Assembly: GCF_014651915.1 (NCBI RefSeq)
Contig: NZ_BMXU01000001.1
Coordinates: forward strand, 186,001 to 250,000
Direction: 5' to 3'
DNA from: Parvularcula lutaonensis
Lineage (GTDB): Bacteria > Pseudomonadota > Alphaproteobacteria > Caulobacterales > Parvularculaceae
Length of the DNA stretch: 64,000 bases
Positions 28,271-36,806 of this stretch are shown piece by piece; the stretch's first letter is position 1; every line of letters begins with the position of its first letter. The position numbers and the translations under genes were made by a program. The notes below the pieces were generated by a model. The model saw nothing but the letters and a program-made list of their open reading frames with translations. It was not told the origin of the DNA and searched no databases.

Positions 28271-29204
28271 GGCGGAGGTCTTCCGGGGTTTTGGCGAGGA
28301 GGGAATCGGCGAAACGCGCGCCTTTGGCGAGGGCGTCGGTCACGTCCGAGGTGTCGAAATGCTCTTCATGGCTGACGTGGGAAGAGCCATCTGGGTGCAG
28401 AATTTCGGCGCGGAAACGGATCTTGCCGCCGTCCATGTGGGCGTGGCCGGCCATTGGCGTGCGGCAGGAGCCATCGAGCCTAGCAACGAAAGCGCGCTCG
28501 ACCGCGGTCGTCAGCTCGGTCGTTTCATGGTTGATTGAGCGGCAGAGGCTCAAGACATCCTCGTCGCCCTCGCGGGACTGGATGCAAAGGGCGCCCTGGC
28601 CAAGGGCTGGGAGCATCTCGTCCGTGTCGATGGGGCAGCGCCTGACATCGTCCCTACCCAGACGGTTGAGGCCCGCCTGGGCGAGGAAAGTGCCCAGGGC
28701 TTCGCCACGCTCGAGCTTGGCAAGGCGGGTCTGGACGTTTCCGCGGAACTCGATGATCTCGACATCAGGACGCATACGGCGGAGCTGGGCTGCGCGCCGG
28801 ATCGAGCTCGTGCCGATGATGGCACCGTCGGGCAGCTCGTCAATCGGCGTGCCAGTGAGCGAGACGAAGGCGTCGCGCGGGTCTTCGCGCTCGGGCACGG
28901 CAGACTGGACGAGGCCGTCGGGCATCTCCGCCGGCATGTCCTTCATCGAGTGGACGGCGATGTCCGCGTCCCCCGTCAGGAGTGCCATCTCGATCTCTTT
29001 GACGAAGAGGCCCTTGCCGCCGACTTCGGCGAGGGAGCCCTGCAGGGCCCGGTCGCCCGTGGTGACGAAGGTCTTGATCGGGAAAGCCGCTTCCCATGAG
29101 TCCCCCGGAAGGCCGGCGGCGCGGCCGAGCATGGCGCGGACGGCCTTCGCCTGGGCGACGGCGAGGGGTGATCGGCGGGAGGCGATGACGATGGGTTTCT
29201 GCAT
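28251..29204 (-). CDS. hemC: Hydroxymethylbilane synthase (porphobilinogen deaminase)
   Basis: Polymerises four porphobilinogens into hydroxymethylbilane. The 317 residues have the standard pattern: ASRRSPLAVAQ, VGGKGLFVKEIE, HSMKDMPAEMP, GTSSIRRAAQL and FRGNVQTRL. Cys247 in LDGSCRTPMAG is the dipyrromethane cofactor attachment site. The ATG at 29204 lies only 27 nt from the divergent tsaD start and has no clear Shine-Dalgarno site, which suggests a leaderless or very short-leader mRNA. An open frame upstream of this ATG runs through tsaD and is not coding. Confidence 0.97.
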   Translation of the reverse strand: MQKPIVIASRRSPLAVAQAKAVRAMLGRAAGLPGDSWEAAFPIKTFVTTGDRALQGSLAEVGGKGLFVKEIEMALLTGDADIAVHSMKDMPAEMPDGLVQSAVPEREDPRDAFVSLTGTPIDELPDGAIIGTSSIRRAAQLRRMRPDVEIIEFRGNVQTRLAKLERGEALGTFLAQAGLNRLGRDDVRRCPIDTDEMLPALGQGALCIQSREGDEDVLSLCRSINHETTELTTAVERAFVARLDGSCRTPMAGHAHMDGGKIRFRAEILHPDGSSHVSHEEHFDTSDVTDALAKGARFADSLLAKTPEDLRRVIGQG

Positions 29205-29231
29205 GCGTCCGGCGTTGCTACGTGCGTCCCC

Positions 29232-30311
29232 ATGCAGCAGCAAGCGCGTTATGTCTTCGGGGTGGAGTCGAGTTGCGACGACACCGCCGCCGCCGTCCTG
29301 AAAATCACCGACAAGGTGGAAGTCTTGTCCTCGGTCGTCCTCGGCCAGGATGCAGACCATGCGCCCTTTGGCGGCGTGGTGCCGGAGATCGCTGCACGGG
29401 CCCATGCCGAAAAGATCGACAAGGTGGCCTACCAAGCGCTGCTGCAGGCGGATGTGCCGCCGGCCGATCTCGACCTGATCGCTGCGACGGCGGGGCCGGG
29501 GCTGATCGGCGGCGTGATGGCGGGGTTCACCTTCGCCAAGGGGCTGAGCATGGCCACCGGGGTGCCGCTGGTGCCGGTGAACCACCTCGAGGGCCATGCG
29601 CTTTCGGTGGGCCTCGAGGCGGACGTGGCGACGCCGTATCTCCTGCTGCTGGTGAGCGGGGGGCATACGCAACTTCTCGTGGTCGAGGGGCCGGGGAAGG
29701 CCCGGCGGCTCGGCACGACGATCGATGACGCGGCGGGTGAGGCGTTTGACAAGACGGCCAAGCTCATGGGGCTCGGCACGCCGGGCGGGCCTGCCATCGA
29801 AAGGGCTGCGAAGGAAGGTGATCCGGACCGCTTCGAGATGCCAAGGCCGCTTCTAGGGCGTGGCGGCTTCGATTTCAGCTTTTCGGGCCTGAAAACGGCG
29901 GTGCGGCAGGCGGCGGAGGAAGCGAGCCCACTTTCCGATCAAGACCGCGCCGATCTTGCGGCATCGTTCCAGAAGGCTGCCATCGAGCACCTTGCGCGAC
30001 GGACCAGGGCTGCCCTGGAGGAGACCGGTGCAAAGACGCTGGTCGCGGCTGGCGGCGTGGCGTCGAACCAGATGCTGCGCGGACGGCTCGAAGAAATCGC
30101 CGAGGGCGCGGGGGCCGCATTCGTCGCGCCGAGCCTCAGGTTCTGCACCGACAATGCGGCGATGATCGCGCTTGCGGGCTACCTCCTGCATGAGGCGGGC
30201 ATGGCCCCTTCGCAGGAGGACGCGCTGGCGCTTGCGCCGAGGCCGCGCTGGCCTCTGGACGAGAACGCGGCTCCTGTGGTCGGCAAGGGCAAGCGCGGAG
30301 CCAAAGTCTGA
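29232..30311 (+). CDS. tsaD: tRNA N6-adenosine threonylcarbamoyltransferase TsaD
   Basis: Catalytic subunit of t6A37 synthesis. The 359-residue ASKHA-fold protein has GVESSCDDTA at the start, the iron site H118 and H122 in HLEGH, and LVSGGHTQL. It works with TsaE (14464-14931) and TsaB; TsaB is not in the window. No ribosome site precedes the ATG, which is 27 nt from the divergent hemC start. It overlaps gpsA by one base (TGATG). Confidence 0.97.
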   Translation: MQQQARYVFGVESSCDDTAAAVLKITDKVEVLSSVVLGQDADHAPFGGVVPEIAARAHAEKIDKVAYQALLQADVPPADLDLIAATAGPGLIGGVMAGFTFAKGLSMATGVPLVPVNHLEGHALSVGLEADVATPYLLLLVSGGHTQLLVVEGPGKARRLGTTIDDAAGEAFDKTAKLMGLGTPGGPAIERAAKEGDPDRFEMPRPLLGRGGFDFSFSGLKTAVRQAAEEASPLSDQDRADLAASFQKAAIEHLARRTRAALEETGAKTLVAAGGVASNQMLRGRLEEIAEGAGAAFVAPSLRFCTDNAAMIALAGYLLHEAGMAPSQEDALALAPRPRWPLDENAAPVVGKGKRGAKV

Positions 30312-31306
30312 TGACGAAACCGATTTTCGTAGCCGGCGCGGGAAGCTGGGGCACGGCGCTGGCTGTGCTGGTGGCCGGTACCGGGCGCGATGTGATCCTC
30401 TGGGCGCGCGACCCCGAGAAGGCCGGGGCCATCAATGCCGCGCGGGAGAACAGGCGCCACCTGCCGGGGGTGAAGCTGCCCGAGACCCTCTCGGTCACGT
30501 CCGACATGGATAAGATCAGGAAGGCGGAGGGCTGCCTCTTCGTCGTGCCGGCACAGGCCGCGCGGGAGCACCTTGAGGCCTTTCGCGAAGCTTCCGGCAG
30601 GGCGGCCATGCCGGTGGCCCTCTGCTGCAAGGGGCTCGAGCGGGCGACCATGGCGCCGATGCACCGGGTGCTGGAAGAGGCCTGGCCCGAGGCGAAGGGC
30701 TCGGTCCTGTCAGGGCCAAGCTTCGCGTCCGACGTCGCGAAGGGCCTGCCAACGGCGGTGACGCTGGCGTCGAGGGATGAGAGCCAGCGGAACTTCTGGC
30801 TCGACCGTCTCGCCACCTCGACCTTCCGGCCGTATGCGTCGGATGACCCGCTGGGGGCAGAGATCGGCGGTGCCGTGAAAAACGTGCTGGCCATTGCCTG
30901 CGGGATTTCTGCTGGCAAAGGTTTCGGCGAAAGCGCCAAGGCGGCGTTGATCGCGCGCGGCTTTGTCGAAATGTCGCGCTTTGCGCTTGCGCTGGGAGCC
31001 AAGCAGGAGACGCTCTCGGGGCTCGCAGGGCTCGGGGACCTCGTCCTCACTTGCAATTCGAGCCAGTCCCGGAATTTCTCGCTCGGCTACGCGCTGGGGC
31101 AGGGGGAGGAGGCGCAAAGCTATCTCGCGGCGCAGAAGTCCGTGGCCGAAGGCGCGGCAACGGCCCGGCCGCTGGTCCTGTGGGCGCGCAAGATCGGCGT
31201 CGAGATGCCGATCTCGGAGGGTGTCGCGGCGATCATTGATGGCGAGGCAAGCGTCGATGAGGTCATCGACGCGTTGATGACACGGCCCCTGAAGGCCGAA
31301 GGCTAG
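30311..31306 (+). CDS. gpsA: NAD(P)H-dependent glycerol-3-phosphate dehydrogenase
   Basis: Makes sn-glycerol 3-phosphate from DHAP for phospholipid synthesis. The 331 residues contain GAGSWGTALAV (nucleotide binding), the KGLE segment, LSGPSFA, the catalytic-lysine region GAVKNVLAIACGI and GLGDLVLTC. It is coupled to tsaD through TGATG, a frequent alphaproteobacterial pair. Its TAG stop shares the palindrome CTAG with the stop of the convergent gene at 31303. Confidence 0.96.
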   Translation: MTKPIFVAGAGSWGTALAVLVAGTGRDVILWARDPEKAGAINAARENRRHLPGVKLPETLSVTSDMDKIRKAEGCLFVVPAQAAREHLEAFREASGRAAMPVALCCKGLERATMAPMHRVLEEAWPEAKGSVLSGPSFASDVAKGLPTAVTLASRDESQRNFWLDRLATSTFRPYASDDPLGAEIGGAVKNVLAIACGISAGKGFGESAKAALIARGFVEMSRFALALGAKQETLSGLAGLGDLVLTCNSSQSRNFSLGYALGQGEEAQSYLAAQKSVAEGAATARPLVLWARKIGVEMPISEGVAAIIDGEASVDEVIDALMTRPLKAEG

Positions 31307-31707
31307 CGGTAGTCGTCCGGGCGGCAGCTGCGACGCTGGCGCGGCTCGGCGGAGGCATCCATTGCGCCGCGCTCGAGTGCGGCGGCACCCTTGGCGCCGA
31401 GATTGTCGTAACAGGTCTGAAGCTGGCCTTCGAAGATCACGCTCTCCGGGCCGATCCTCTCGCGGACCATGTCGTAGCCGAGGAAATAGCACTCGCAAGG
31501 CTTGGTCGGCGCGACATAGTCCTCGGGATCGTCGCTGAGCAGGCCGCTGAGCGAAGCCTTGGTCATCAGGCGCGCGCGGGGAGTTTCACTGGCTGCAGAG
31601 CTCGCCGATGCGGTGCTCGAGCCCGCGGAGCCAAAGAACACGAAGGCAAAGACTGCGAGAATGCCTGCCGCGAGCAAACCGCCGAAAATCGTCTCGATCC
31701 GTGTCAT
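31303..31707 (-). CDS. Hypothetical single-pass membrane protein, 134 aa
   Basis: An N-terminal membrane helix (about residues 7-26) is followed by a Ser/Ala linker and a small periplasmic domain. Three cysteines occur, two in CECYFL and one in QTCYDN, with a fourth in RSCRPDD at the end. The cysteines suggest disulfides or a metal site. I recognise no family. A perfect 8-bp inverted repeat (31741-31763) lies 34 nt upstream of the start. The stop codon shares CTAG with that of gpsA. Confidence 0.65.
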   Translation of the reverse strand: MTRIETIFGGLLAAGILAVFAFVFFGSAGSSTASASSAASETPRARLMTKASLSGLLSDDPEDYVAPTKPCECYFLGYDMVRERIGPESVIFEGQLQTCYDNLGAKGAAALERGAMDASAEPRQRRSCRPDDYR

Positions 31708-31740
31708 GGCCTGACTTCCACCCTGTGACCCTCGACGGAC

Positions 31741-31763
31741 CTTAACCTGAACGCGAGGTTAAG
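31741..31763. promoter_or_regulatory. Palindrome upstream of the 31303-31707 gene
   Basis: CTTAACCT (31741-31748) pairs perfectly with AGGTTAAG (31756-31763) across 7 nt. It sits 34-56 nt upstream of a leftward start codon, where an operator would be expected. It is not a terminator, as no T tract follows on the leftward strand after a gene. The TTAA words recall CtrA half-sites, but the spacing is 13 nt, not 7. Confidence 0.45.
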
Positions 31764-31970
31764 AAAAGCGCCGAGCCGTTCTTTCGTTACGCACCGCGGC
31801 TTTCATTGGTGGCGCTGACCTCCCGTCTGAGGCCCTGCATCAATCCTGAGCGGGGTCGGTGTCGGTGGGGCGCTTGGGAAATGCCGGGATCTGGCTGGTA
31901 TCGAGGGACGCGCCGCCCACTGGAAAGGCTCTCCCGAGCCCGGCCGGGTTCTCGTCCATGAAGGGCGGGC

Positions 31971-31999
31971 TTGACATTGTTAGTCATTTAGCTAATTAT
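31971..31999 (+). promoter_or_regulatory. Promoter and operator of the sdpR-like gene
   Basis: A consensus -35 (TTGACA, 31971-31976) is followed after 16 nt by an AT-rich -10 (TAATTAT, 31993-31999). The near-palindrome ATTTAG-CTAATT (31986-31997) overlaps the -10, which is the type of site bound by ArsR/SdpR-like repressors. The start codon is only 6 nt after the -10, so the transcript is probably leaderless. Confidence 0.7.
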
Positions 32000-32005
32000 C
32001 TTTCC

Positions 32006-32311
32006 ATGGCTTCGGTGTTCAAAGCTCTCTCTGACCCCACGCGGCGCAAGGTGCTCAGCCTCCTCAAGGATGGGCCGATGTCGGCAGGGGAGATTTCGGA
32101 GCATTTCGATTTCTCGAAGCCGACTATGTCGGCACACCTCGGTGTGCTGAAGGAAGCGGGGCTGGTCCTCGACAAGAGGGATGGGCAGCGGAAGATCTAT
32201 CATCTTCAGATCTCTGTCCTCGAAGACGCGCTGCTCGGCTTTGCCGATCAGTTCGGGTTCGGAGCATCCCTCAGGAACGGGGCGGAGGAGCCCCGGGGAG
32301 AAAAGACATGA
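32006..32311 (+). CDS. ArsR/SdpR family autorepressor
   Basis: A 101-residue winged-helix repressor. The opening FKALSDPTRRKVLSLLKDG and the recognition helix region FDFSKPTMSAHLGVLKEAGL are typical of SdpR-type members. No metal-binding CVC motif is present, so it is not a classical arsenic or zinc sensor. It should bind the palindrome over its own promoter. Its stop overlaps the ATG of the next gene (ATGA), giving an SdpR-SdpI-like operon. In Bacillus, SdpI sequesters SdpR when it binds the toxin SdpC; no toxin gene is visible here. Confidence 0.85.
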   Translation: MASVFKALSDPTRRKVLSLLKDGPMSAGEISEHFDFSKPTMSAHLGVLKEAGLVLDKRDGQRKIYHLQISVLEDALLGFADQFGFGASLRNGAEEPRGEKT

Positions 32312-32685
32312 ACAATCAAGTTGTCTCGAGCCTCGTCTGGGCAGGGCTAATGGTCGGTAGCGCGGCTGCGCTCACGGCCCTTGAAGGGGCGGGCATCCTG
32401 CCCGATGGCGGCGAGCGCGGGTTCGGCGTGGTGATGGGACTGGTCCTAGCCTGGACCGGCAACATGATGCCGAAATGGGGCGCGGACAAGAAATGCGCCA
32501 GCGACGGCGAAGCGTTCCGTATGAAGCGCTTTGCCGGGATCACCATGATGCTCGGCGGGATCGGCTACGCCGTCGCGTTCTTCGTCGCTCCGCTGGAGAA
32601 GGCCCCTTACTGGGCGATGCTGCCCGTGGTGATCGCGCTTCTGGTCATCTTCCTCATGGTGCTGACGAAGAGGCGCATTGTCTGA
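32308..32685 (+). CDS. SdpI-like small membrane protein
   Basis: A 125-residue protein with three or four membrane helices. The short motif GNMMPKW after the second helix resembles the GNxxPK motif of SdpI/YhfL-like immunity and signal proteins. It is translationally coupled to the repressor upstream. A role as an immunity or sensing partner of the repressor is inferred from this pairing. Its TGA stop directly abuts the stop of the convergent rlmN (TGATCA). Confidence 0.7.
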   Translation: MNNQVVSSLVWAGLMVGSAAALTALEGAGILPDGGERGFGVVMGLVLAWTGNMMPKWGADKKCASDGEAFRMKRFAGITMMLGGIGYAVAFFVAPLEKAPYWAMLPVVIALLVIFLMVLTKRRIV

Positions 32686-33855
32686 TCACTCAGGCAGCTG
32701 GCCGTCGCCGTACAGGGCTTCGGCCCGCAGCTCTGACGCGCGGCGCTTGACGCTTTCGGTCTTGAGCTGGCCACAGGCTGCGCCGACGTCCCGGCCCCTG
32801 GGAGTCCTAATCGGGGAGGCGTAGCCGGCGCGGTTGACGATCTCGGCGAAGGCCTCGATCCGGTCCCAGTCAGAGCATTCGTACTCGCTGCCCGGCCAGG
32901 GGTTGAAGGGGATCAGGTTGATCTTGGCCGGGATACCCTTCAGCAGGCGGACCAGTTCCTTGGCTTCGGCGTCGCTGTCATTGACGCCTTTCAGCATGAC
33001 ATATTCGAAGGTGATGCGGCGCGAATTAGACGTACCCGGATAGTTGCGGCAGGCATCGAGGAGCGCCTCGATGTTCCACTTCTTGTTGATCGGGACGAGG
33101 ACGTCGCGAAGCTCGTCATTCGTCGCGTGGAGCGAGATGGCGAGCATCGCCTCGGTCCGCTCACCAAGGTCGTGCATCTGGTTGACGACGCCCGATGTCG
33201 AGACGGTGATCCGCCTACGGGAAATCGAGATGCCCTCGCCGTCGGAGATGATGTCGATCGCCTGGGCGACGCCGTCGAGATTGTAGAGCGGCTCGCCCAT
33301 ACCCATGAAGACGATGTTCGAGAGCTGGCGCTCGTCCTTGCCCGACGGCCACTCCTCAATATCGTCCTTGCACACCAGAACCTGCGCGACGATTTCCTCG
33401 GCCGTCAGGTTACGGACGAGGGCCTGGGTACCTGTGTGGCAGAAGGTGCAGTTGAGCGTGCAGCCGACCTGGCTCGAGACGCAGAGCGCGCCGGAGCGGC
33501 CAACGCCGGGGATGAAGACCGCTTCGGCTTCGACGCCCGGAGCGAAGCGAAGGAGGTATTTTCGCGTGCCGTCGCGGCTGACCTTGCGCTCGACAATCTC
33601 GGCGCGGGGAATGGTGTACCAGTCCTCGAGCTTCTCGCGCATGGCTTTCGCGATATTGGTCATGGCGGAGAATTCGGTGGCGCCGATATTGTAGATCCAG
33701 CCCCAGATCTGGCGTGCGCGCATGCGCGCCTCCTTTTCGGCGAGGCCGAGATCCGACTGGAGCCGCTCGGCGATTTCCTTGCGGGTAAGGCCGATGAGGG
33801 AGGTGCGCTGATCGGTGCTGACCGCAGGGGCGCGGTCGAGGAGGGTCGTGCTCAT
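32686..33855 (-). CDS. rlmN: Dual-specificity 23S rRNA/tRNA A2503/A37 methyltransferase
   Basis: RlmN methylates C2 of A2503 in 23S rRNA and A37 in some tRNAs. The 389-residue radical SAM enzyme carries the cluster motif in [12 protein letters not shown] and the C-terminal methyl-carrier cysteine in GAACGQLK. Sequence features such as GMGEPLYN and ISLHAT also match. The ATG at 33855 has GCGGAAG upstream; the longer open frame has no site. Only a short intergenic gap with one repeat end separates it from the acyltransferase. Confidence 0.97.
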   Translation of the reverse strand: MSTTLLDRAPAVSTDQRTSLIGLTRKEIAERLQSDLGLAEKEARMRARQIWGWIYNIGATEFSAMTNIAKAMREKLEDWYTIPRAEIVERKVSRDGTRKYLLRFAPGVEAEAVFIPGVGRSGALCVSSQVGCTLNCTFCHTGTQALVRNLTAEEIVAQVLVCKDDIEEWPSGKDERQLSNIVFMGMGEPLYNLDGVAQAIDIISDGEGISISRRRITVSTSGVVNQMHDLGERTEAMLAISLHATNDELRDVLVPINKKWNIEALLDACRNYPGTSNSRRITFEYVMLKGVNDSDAEAKELVRLLKGIPAKINLIPFNPWPGSEYECSDWDRIEAFAEIVNRAGYASPIRTPRGRDVGAACGQLKTESVKRRASELRAEALYGDGQLPE

Positions 33856-33959
33856 GTGCTTCCGCCTTGTGACAGGACTTGTGGAAAAGAGAGCGGCGGA
33901 TACCGGTTTGTTGGAGGGGGGGCAAGTGACGCTTTCGCTGACATTCCGGGATGACAACC

Positions 33960-35108
33960 TCAGGATTTGATACCGAAGGCGATGCGGAGGACCGGGATCC
34001 GGCGGAAGACCTCATAGCTGATCGCGCAGGTGGCCACGGTGCCGAGCGTGACAATGGCCAGTTCGACCGGGCCGGGGACCTCCCTTCGTCCGAGGAGAGC
34101 GACGAGGGTCACGATCGCGGTCTGGTGGACGATGTAGTAGCAGAATACCGCGCCGGTGAGATAGCGTAGCGCCTTCGATGGCCCTGTCAGGAAGCGCTGG
34201 GCGAGTCCGAGGAGGCCGAGGATCACGGCCCATGCGTACAGAACATTGGCGAGCGGCCATGTGGCGGCTGCGAGCGTGAGCCAGAAGCCTTCGATGACGA
34301 TCTCGACGTCGTCGGGGATCGTCTCGACGAAGGCGCGCCAACCGCCGAGCATGACGGCGGCGATGAGAAAGACCGGCAGTCCGCGGCGGATCCCTTGCCA
34401 GAACGCCTCGGACTTTGCAGCGAGAACGCCCAGCAGCGTGACGGTGAAACTGACAGCGTGGGTGTTCCAGTCGCCGAACAAGGCGTGGGTCGTCTCGAAG
34501 CGCGGGTCGAGGACGTAGCGGTAGACGACAAATGGCAGGCTCAGGCCGAAAAGGAGCCCAAGCGGCCGACGAGCGATTGCTTGCCACGGACCGCTCTCAG
34601 TGATCGAGCGGACGACTGGCATGAGCGGCATCAGGATGAGAACGTAGAGGAGCAGGTAGACGATGTACCAGAGGTGGTTCCACGTCGGGGTGAGGATCGA
34701 GAATTGCTGCTCGAAAGAGAGGTAGCGGGGCCAGAACGCGAGGATGCCCGGTTCGATCTCGCCATAGCGGAGGAGCTCGAAATAGCTCTGGGGCATGACG
34801 ATCACGGCCATGCCGAAGACGATCGGCAGGCCAAGGCGCAGGAGGCGGGATGCCGCGAACTTTCCGGGGCCGAGCTTGTCGCTGGCGAAATGGATCGCCA
34901 CCCCTGAAATGAAGAACAGCAGGGCGAGCCGCCACGGGTTCACCATCAGCATGGGCAAGCGCCAGGCTTCGGAGCCGTGGGGGCTTTTGACGTGCCAGTC
35001 CCAAGGCACATAGGCCATGCCGATATGGTAGAAGATGAGAAGCCCGAACGCGATAACGCGCAGCCAGTCGAGATCGTGGCGGCGGGCGGAGACAGGGGGA
35101 AGAGACAT
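33960..35108 (-). CDS. Acyltransferase 3 family membrane protein
   Basis: A 382-residue polytopic protein with about ten membrane helices. The start motif [18 protein letters not shown] contains the conserved Arg and His of the acyltransferase-3 family, which move acyl groups to envelope sugars such as glucans, O-antigen or opine-like acceptors. The [13 protein letters not shown] segment is typical of the OpgC/MdoC-like branch. It is divergent from a LytTR regulator that may control it. The ribosome site is weak. Confidence 0.85.
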   Translation of the reverse strand: MSLPPVSARRHDLDWLRVIAFGLLIFYHIGMAYVPWDWHVKSPHGSEAWRLPMLMVNPWRLALLFFISGVAIHFASDKLGPGKFAASRLLRLGLPIVFGMAVIVMPQSYFELLRYGEIEPGILAFWPRYLSFEQQFSILTPTWNHLWYIVYLLLYVLILMPLMPVVRSITESGPWQAIARRPLGLLFGLSLPFVVYRYVLDPRFETTHALFGDWNTHAVSFTVTLLGVLAAKSEAFWQGIRRGLPVFLIAAVMLGGWRAFVETIPDDVEIVIEGFWLTLAAATWPLANVLYAWAVILGLLGLAQRFLTGPSKALRYLTGAVFCYYIVHQTAIVTLVALLGRREVPGPVELAIVTLGTVATCAISYEVFRRIPVLRIAFGIKS

Positions 35109-35219
35109 CGGATGACCGACCGGGTTGCTGACAATCCAGAAACTGGCGCGACCGCCCTTGCTGCACGAGCGAGAGGTGATGGTCGGCGGCGGGAAGTGAT
35201 GTCCGGTCAAGGGCTTGGG

Positions 35220-36074
35220 ATGAGCGGCGAGGCCTCAGGGACGAAACCGCTGACCCCTGACGAGGAGGACGCGCGGGCCGACCGCAAGACGTTCTTATGG
35301 TTCGCGGGGCTGACCGTGGCGATGCTGGTTGTCGGGGTTCTGTCTGCCGGAACTGAAGCCTCGCGGGGCAGCCCGGTCGATCCAGGCAAGATGCTTCTGT
35401 GGGACTCGACCAGCATCCTCGTTATCTTCGCACTCATGCCCGCGGTGGCGCAGGTCGTCTCCCGGGGGATGCCCGGCGTGCATAGCTGGTCGCGGATCGC
35501 AGCGGTCCACTTGCTTGGCGTGGTTGCTTTCTCGGTCGTCCACATTCTCGGGATGGTGCTGCTGCGGAAGCTCCTCAGTCCTTTGGTGTTCGGCGAGCCT
35601 TATGTCTTTACCGACAACCTGCCGCGCGAGTTCGTCTATGAGTTCCGCAAGGATGCGCTGACCTACTTCATCCTCGTGATGTTCCTGATCCTCGGGCGCG
35701 AGCTGGCGCAGAAAAAGCGGGCCTTGGAGGAAGCGAAAGCTTCGGCCGCACCGCGGATGCTGACCTACCGCTCCGGCGGACGGACGATCATGCTGGCGGC
35801 GGGTGATGTCCTCTGGGCCAAGGCCGAGGGCAATTATGCCGAACTGCACACCCGCAGCGGAACCTATTTCGTGCGAACGACCCTCAAGGCCGTGGCGGAG
35901 GATCTTGAAGGCGCTGGAGCCGAGGCGGTGCGGGTTCACCGCTCTTATCTTGCCGTGCCGCGGGAAGTCCGGCAGGCGGCACCGACAGGCAATGGCGATC
36001 TCAGGCTGACCATGTCGGACGGGGCGGAAGTGCCGGTCAGCCGTCGCTACCGCGGTGGGCTCTCTCTCGGCTAG
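35220..36074 (+). CDS. Membrane-bound LytTR-domain transcriptional regulator
   Basis: A 284-residue one-component regulator. Four membrane helices lie in the first ~165 residues, and a LytTR DNA-binding domain forms the last ~95 (ILWAKAEGNYAELHT-like core; here DVLWAKAEGNYAELHT, then TTLKAVAEDL and VRVHRSYLAV). It has no receiver domain, so the signal presumably enters through the membrane part. Two starts are possible. ATG at 35220 is favoured by AAGGG 6 nt upstream; ATG at 35199 would add 7 residues. The next gene leftward is the divergent acyltransferase. Its stop shares CTAG with the convergent DUF3052 gene. Confidence 0.85.
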   Translation: MSGEASGTKPLTPDEEDARADRKTFLWFAGLTVAMLVVGVLSAGTEASRGSPVDPGKMLLWDSTSILVIFALMPAVAQVVSRGMPGVHSWSRIAAVHLLGVVAFSVVHILGMVLLRKLLSPLVFGEPYVFTDNLPREFVYEFRKDALTYFILVMFLILGRELAQKKRALEEAKASAAPRMLTYRSGGRTIMLAAGDVLWAKAEGNYAELHTRSGTYFVRTTLKAVAEDLEGAGAEAVRVHRSYLAVPREVRQAAPTGNGDLRLTMSDGAEVPVSRRYRGGLSLG

Positions 36075-36484
36075 CGAGATTTGCGGCGCAGGAATTTGAG
36101 ACCAGACCAGTCCTTGTCGACGGCGCAGACCTTCACGTCGACGAAGCCGGTCGGCAGGATCACCTCGCGCAGGTCATCCTCGGTGAGATCCTTGAACAGC
36201 GGCGAACTTTTCTTCGGCCAGCTCACCCATAGCATGCCGCCGTCCGCAACCTTCCCGAGGGCGCTTTCCAGCCTAGTGTTCAGGGCCTTCCGGTCTGAGC
36301 AGAAGAGATGGACGAGGTCGGCCACCTTCGCCCGGACGCGCCAACGGACATCGTCGGTCTTCGGGACGAGATCGTGGTAATGCGCGGGCGCGCCGATCGT
36401 CAGCACGGTCATGCCTGGCCTGATACCGAGCTTATGAGCGAGAGGCTTGCCGGAATAGCCGTGGGCTGCGCCTCGATCCGGCAC
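36071..36484 (-). CDS. DUF3052-like protein
   Basis: A 137-residue protein beginning with GYSGKPLAHKLGIRPG and containing LHLFC-like VADLVHLFCSDR and MLWVSWPKKSS segments. These match the DUF3052 family, whose fold resembles a Rossmann-like alpha/beta domain with unknown activity. It ends on the same CTAG as the LytTR gene. The upstream HTH gene ends 4 nt before it on the same strand, so the two are probably co-transcribed. Confidence 0.75.
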   Translation of the reverse strand: MPDRGAAHGYSGKPLAHKLGIRPGMTVLTIGAPAHYHDLVPKTDDVRWRVRAKVADLVHLFCSDRKALNTRLESALGKVADGGMLWVSWPKKSSPLFKDLTEDDLREVILPTGFVDVKVCAVDKDWSGLKFLRRKSR

Positions 36485-36488
36485 GGCG

Positions 36489-36695
36489 CTAATCCGGGAC
36501 GTATTCGAGAATGTCGCCGGGCTGGCAATCGAGAACCTGGCAGATCTTGTCGAGCGTCGTGAAGCGCACGGCCTTCGCCTTGCCGGTTTTCAGGATCGAC
36601 AGGTTGGCGATGGTGATGCCGACCCGCTCGGACAGTTCGGTCAGCGACATATCGCGTTCGGCGAGTATCTTGTCCAAGGTCACGCGGATCGTCAC
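36489..36695 (-). CDS. Small Cro/CI-type HTH regulator (YozG-like)
   Basis: A 68-residue helix-turn-helix protein consisting of the DNA-binding domain alone: DMSLTELSERVGITIANLS, then TLDKICQVLDCQPGDILEY. Proteins of this size usually sit next to a DUF2975 membrane protein; none is present here, and the partner is a DUF3052 gene. The GTG start has AGG upstream. A perfect palindrome TTATCGATAA lies 17 nt upstream, a likely autoregulatory operator. Confidence 0.85.
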   Translation of the reverse strand: MTIRVTLDKILAERDMSLTELSERVGITIANLSILKTGKAKAVRFTTLDKICQVLDCQPGDILEYVPD

Positions 36696-36711
36696 TGCCT
36701 ACATTTATCCT

Positions 36712-36721
36712 TTATCGATAA
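36712..36721. promoter_or_regulatory. Palindromic operator candidate
   Basis: TTATCGATAA is a perfect 10-bp palindrome in the 111-nt gap between the leftward HTH gene and rdgB. It lies 17-26 nt upstream of the HTH start, in the position of a promoter, so autoregulation is plausible. Confidence 0.45.
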
Positions 36722-36806
36722 TCAAAAAAGGCCCACGGGTGATGAACGATCTTTCACTTCGTCGCAACCCTTCCGGACGTTTCACCGCAGGAAGGAAAGG
36801 ATCATC

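Noticed and set aside
31742-31762. CtrA box in the palindrome at 31741-31763
   Set aside because: The two TTAA words are 13 nt apart; the CtrA consensus needs 7.
31787-31987. Leftward 66-aa frame upstream of the SdpR-like gene
   Set aside because: It covers the promoter and operator of that gene and has no ribosome site.
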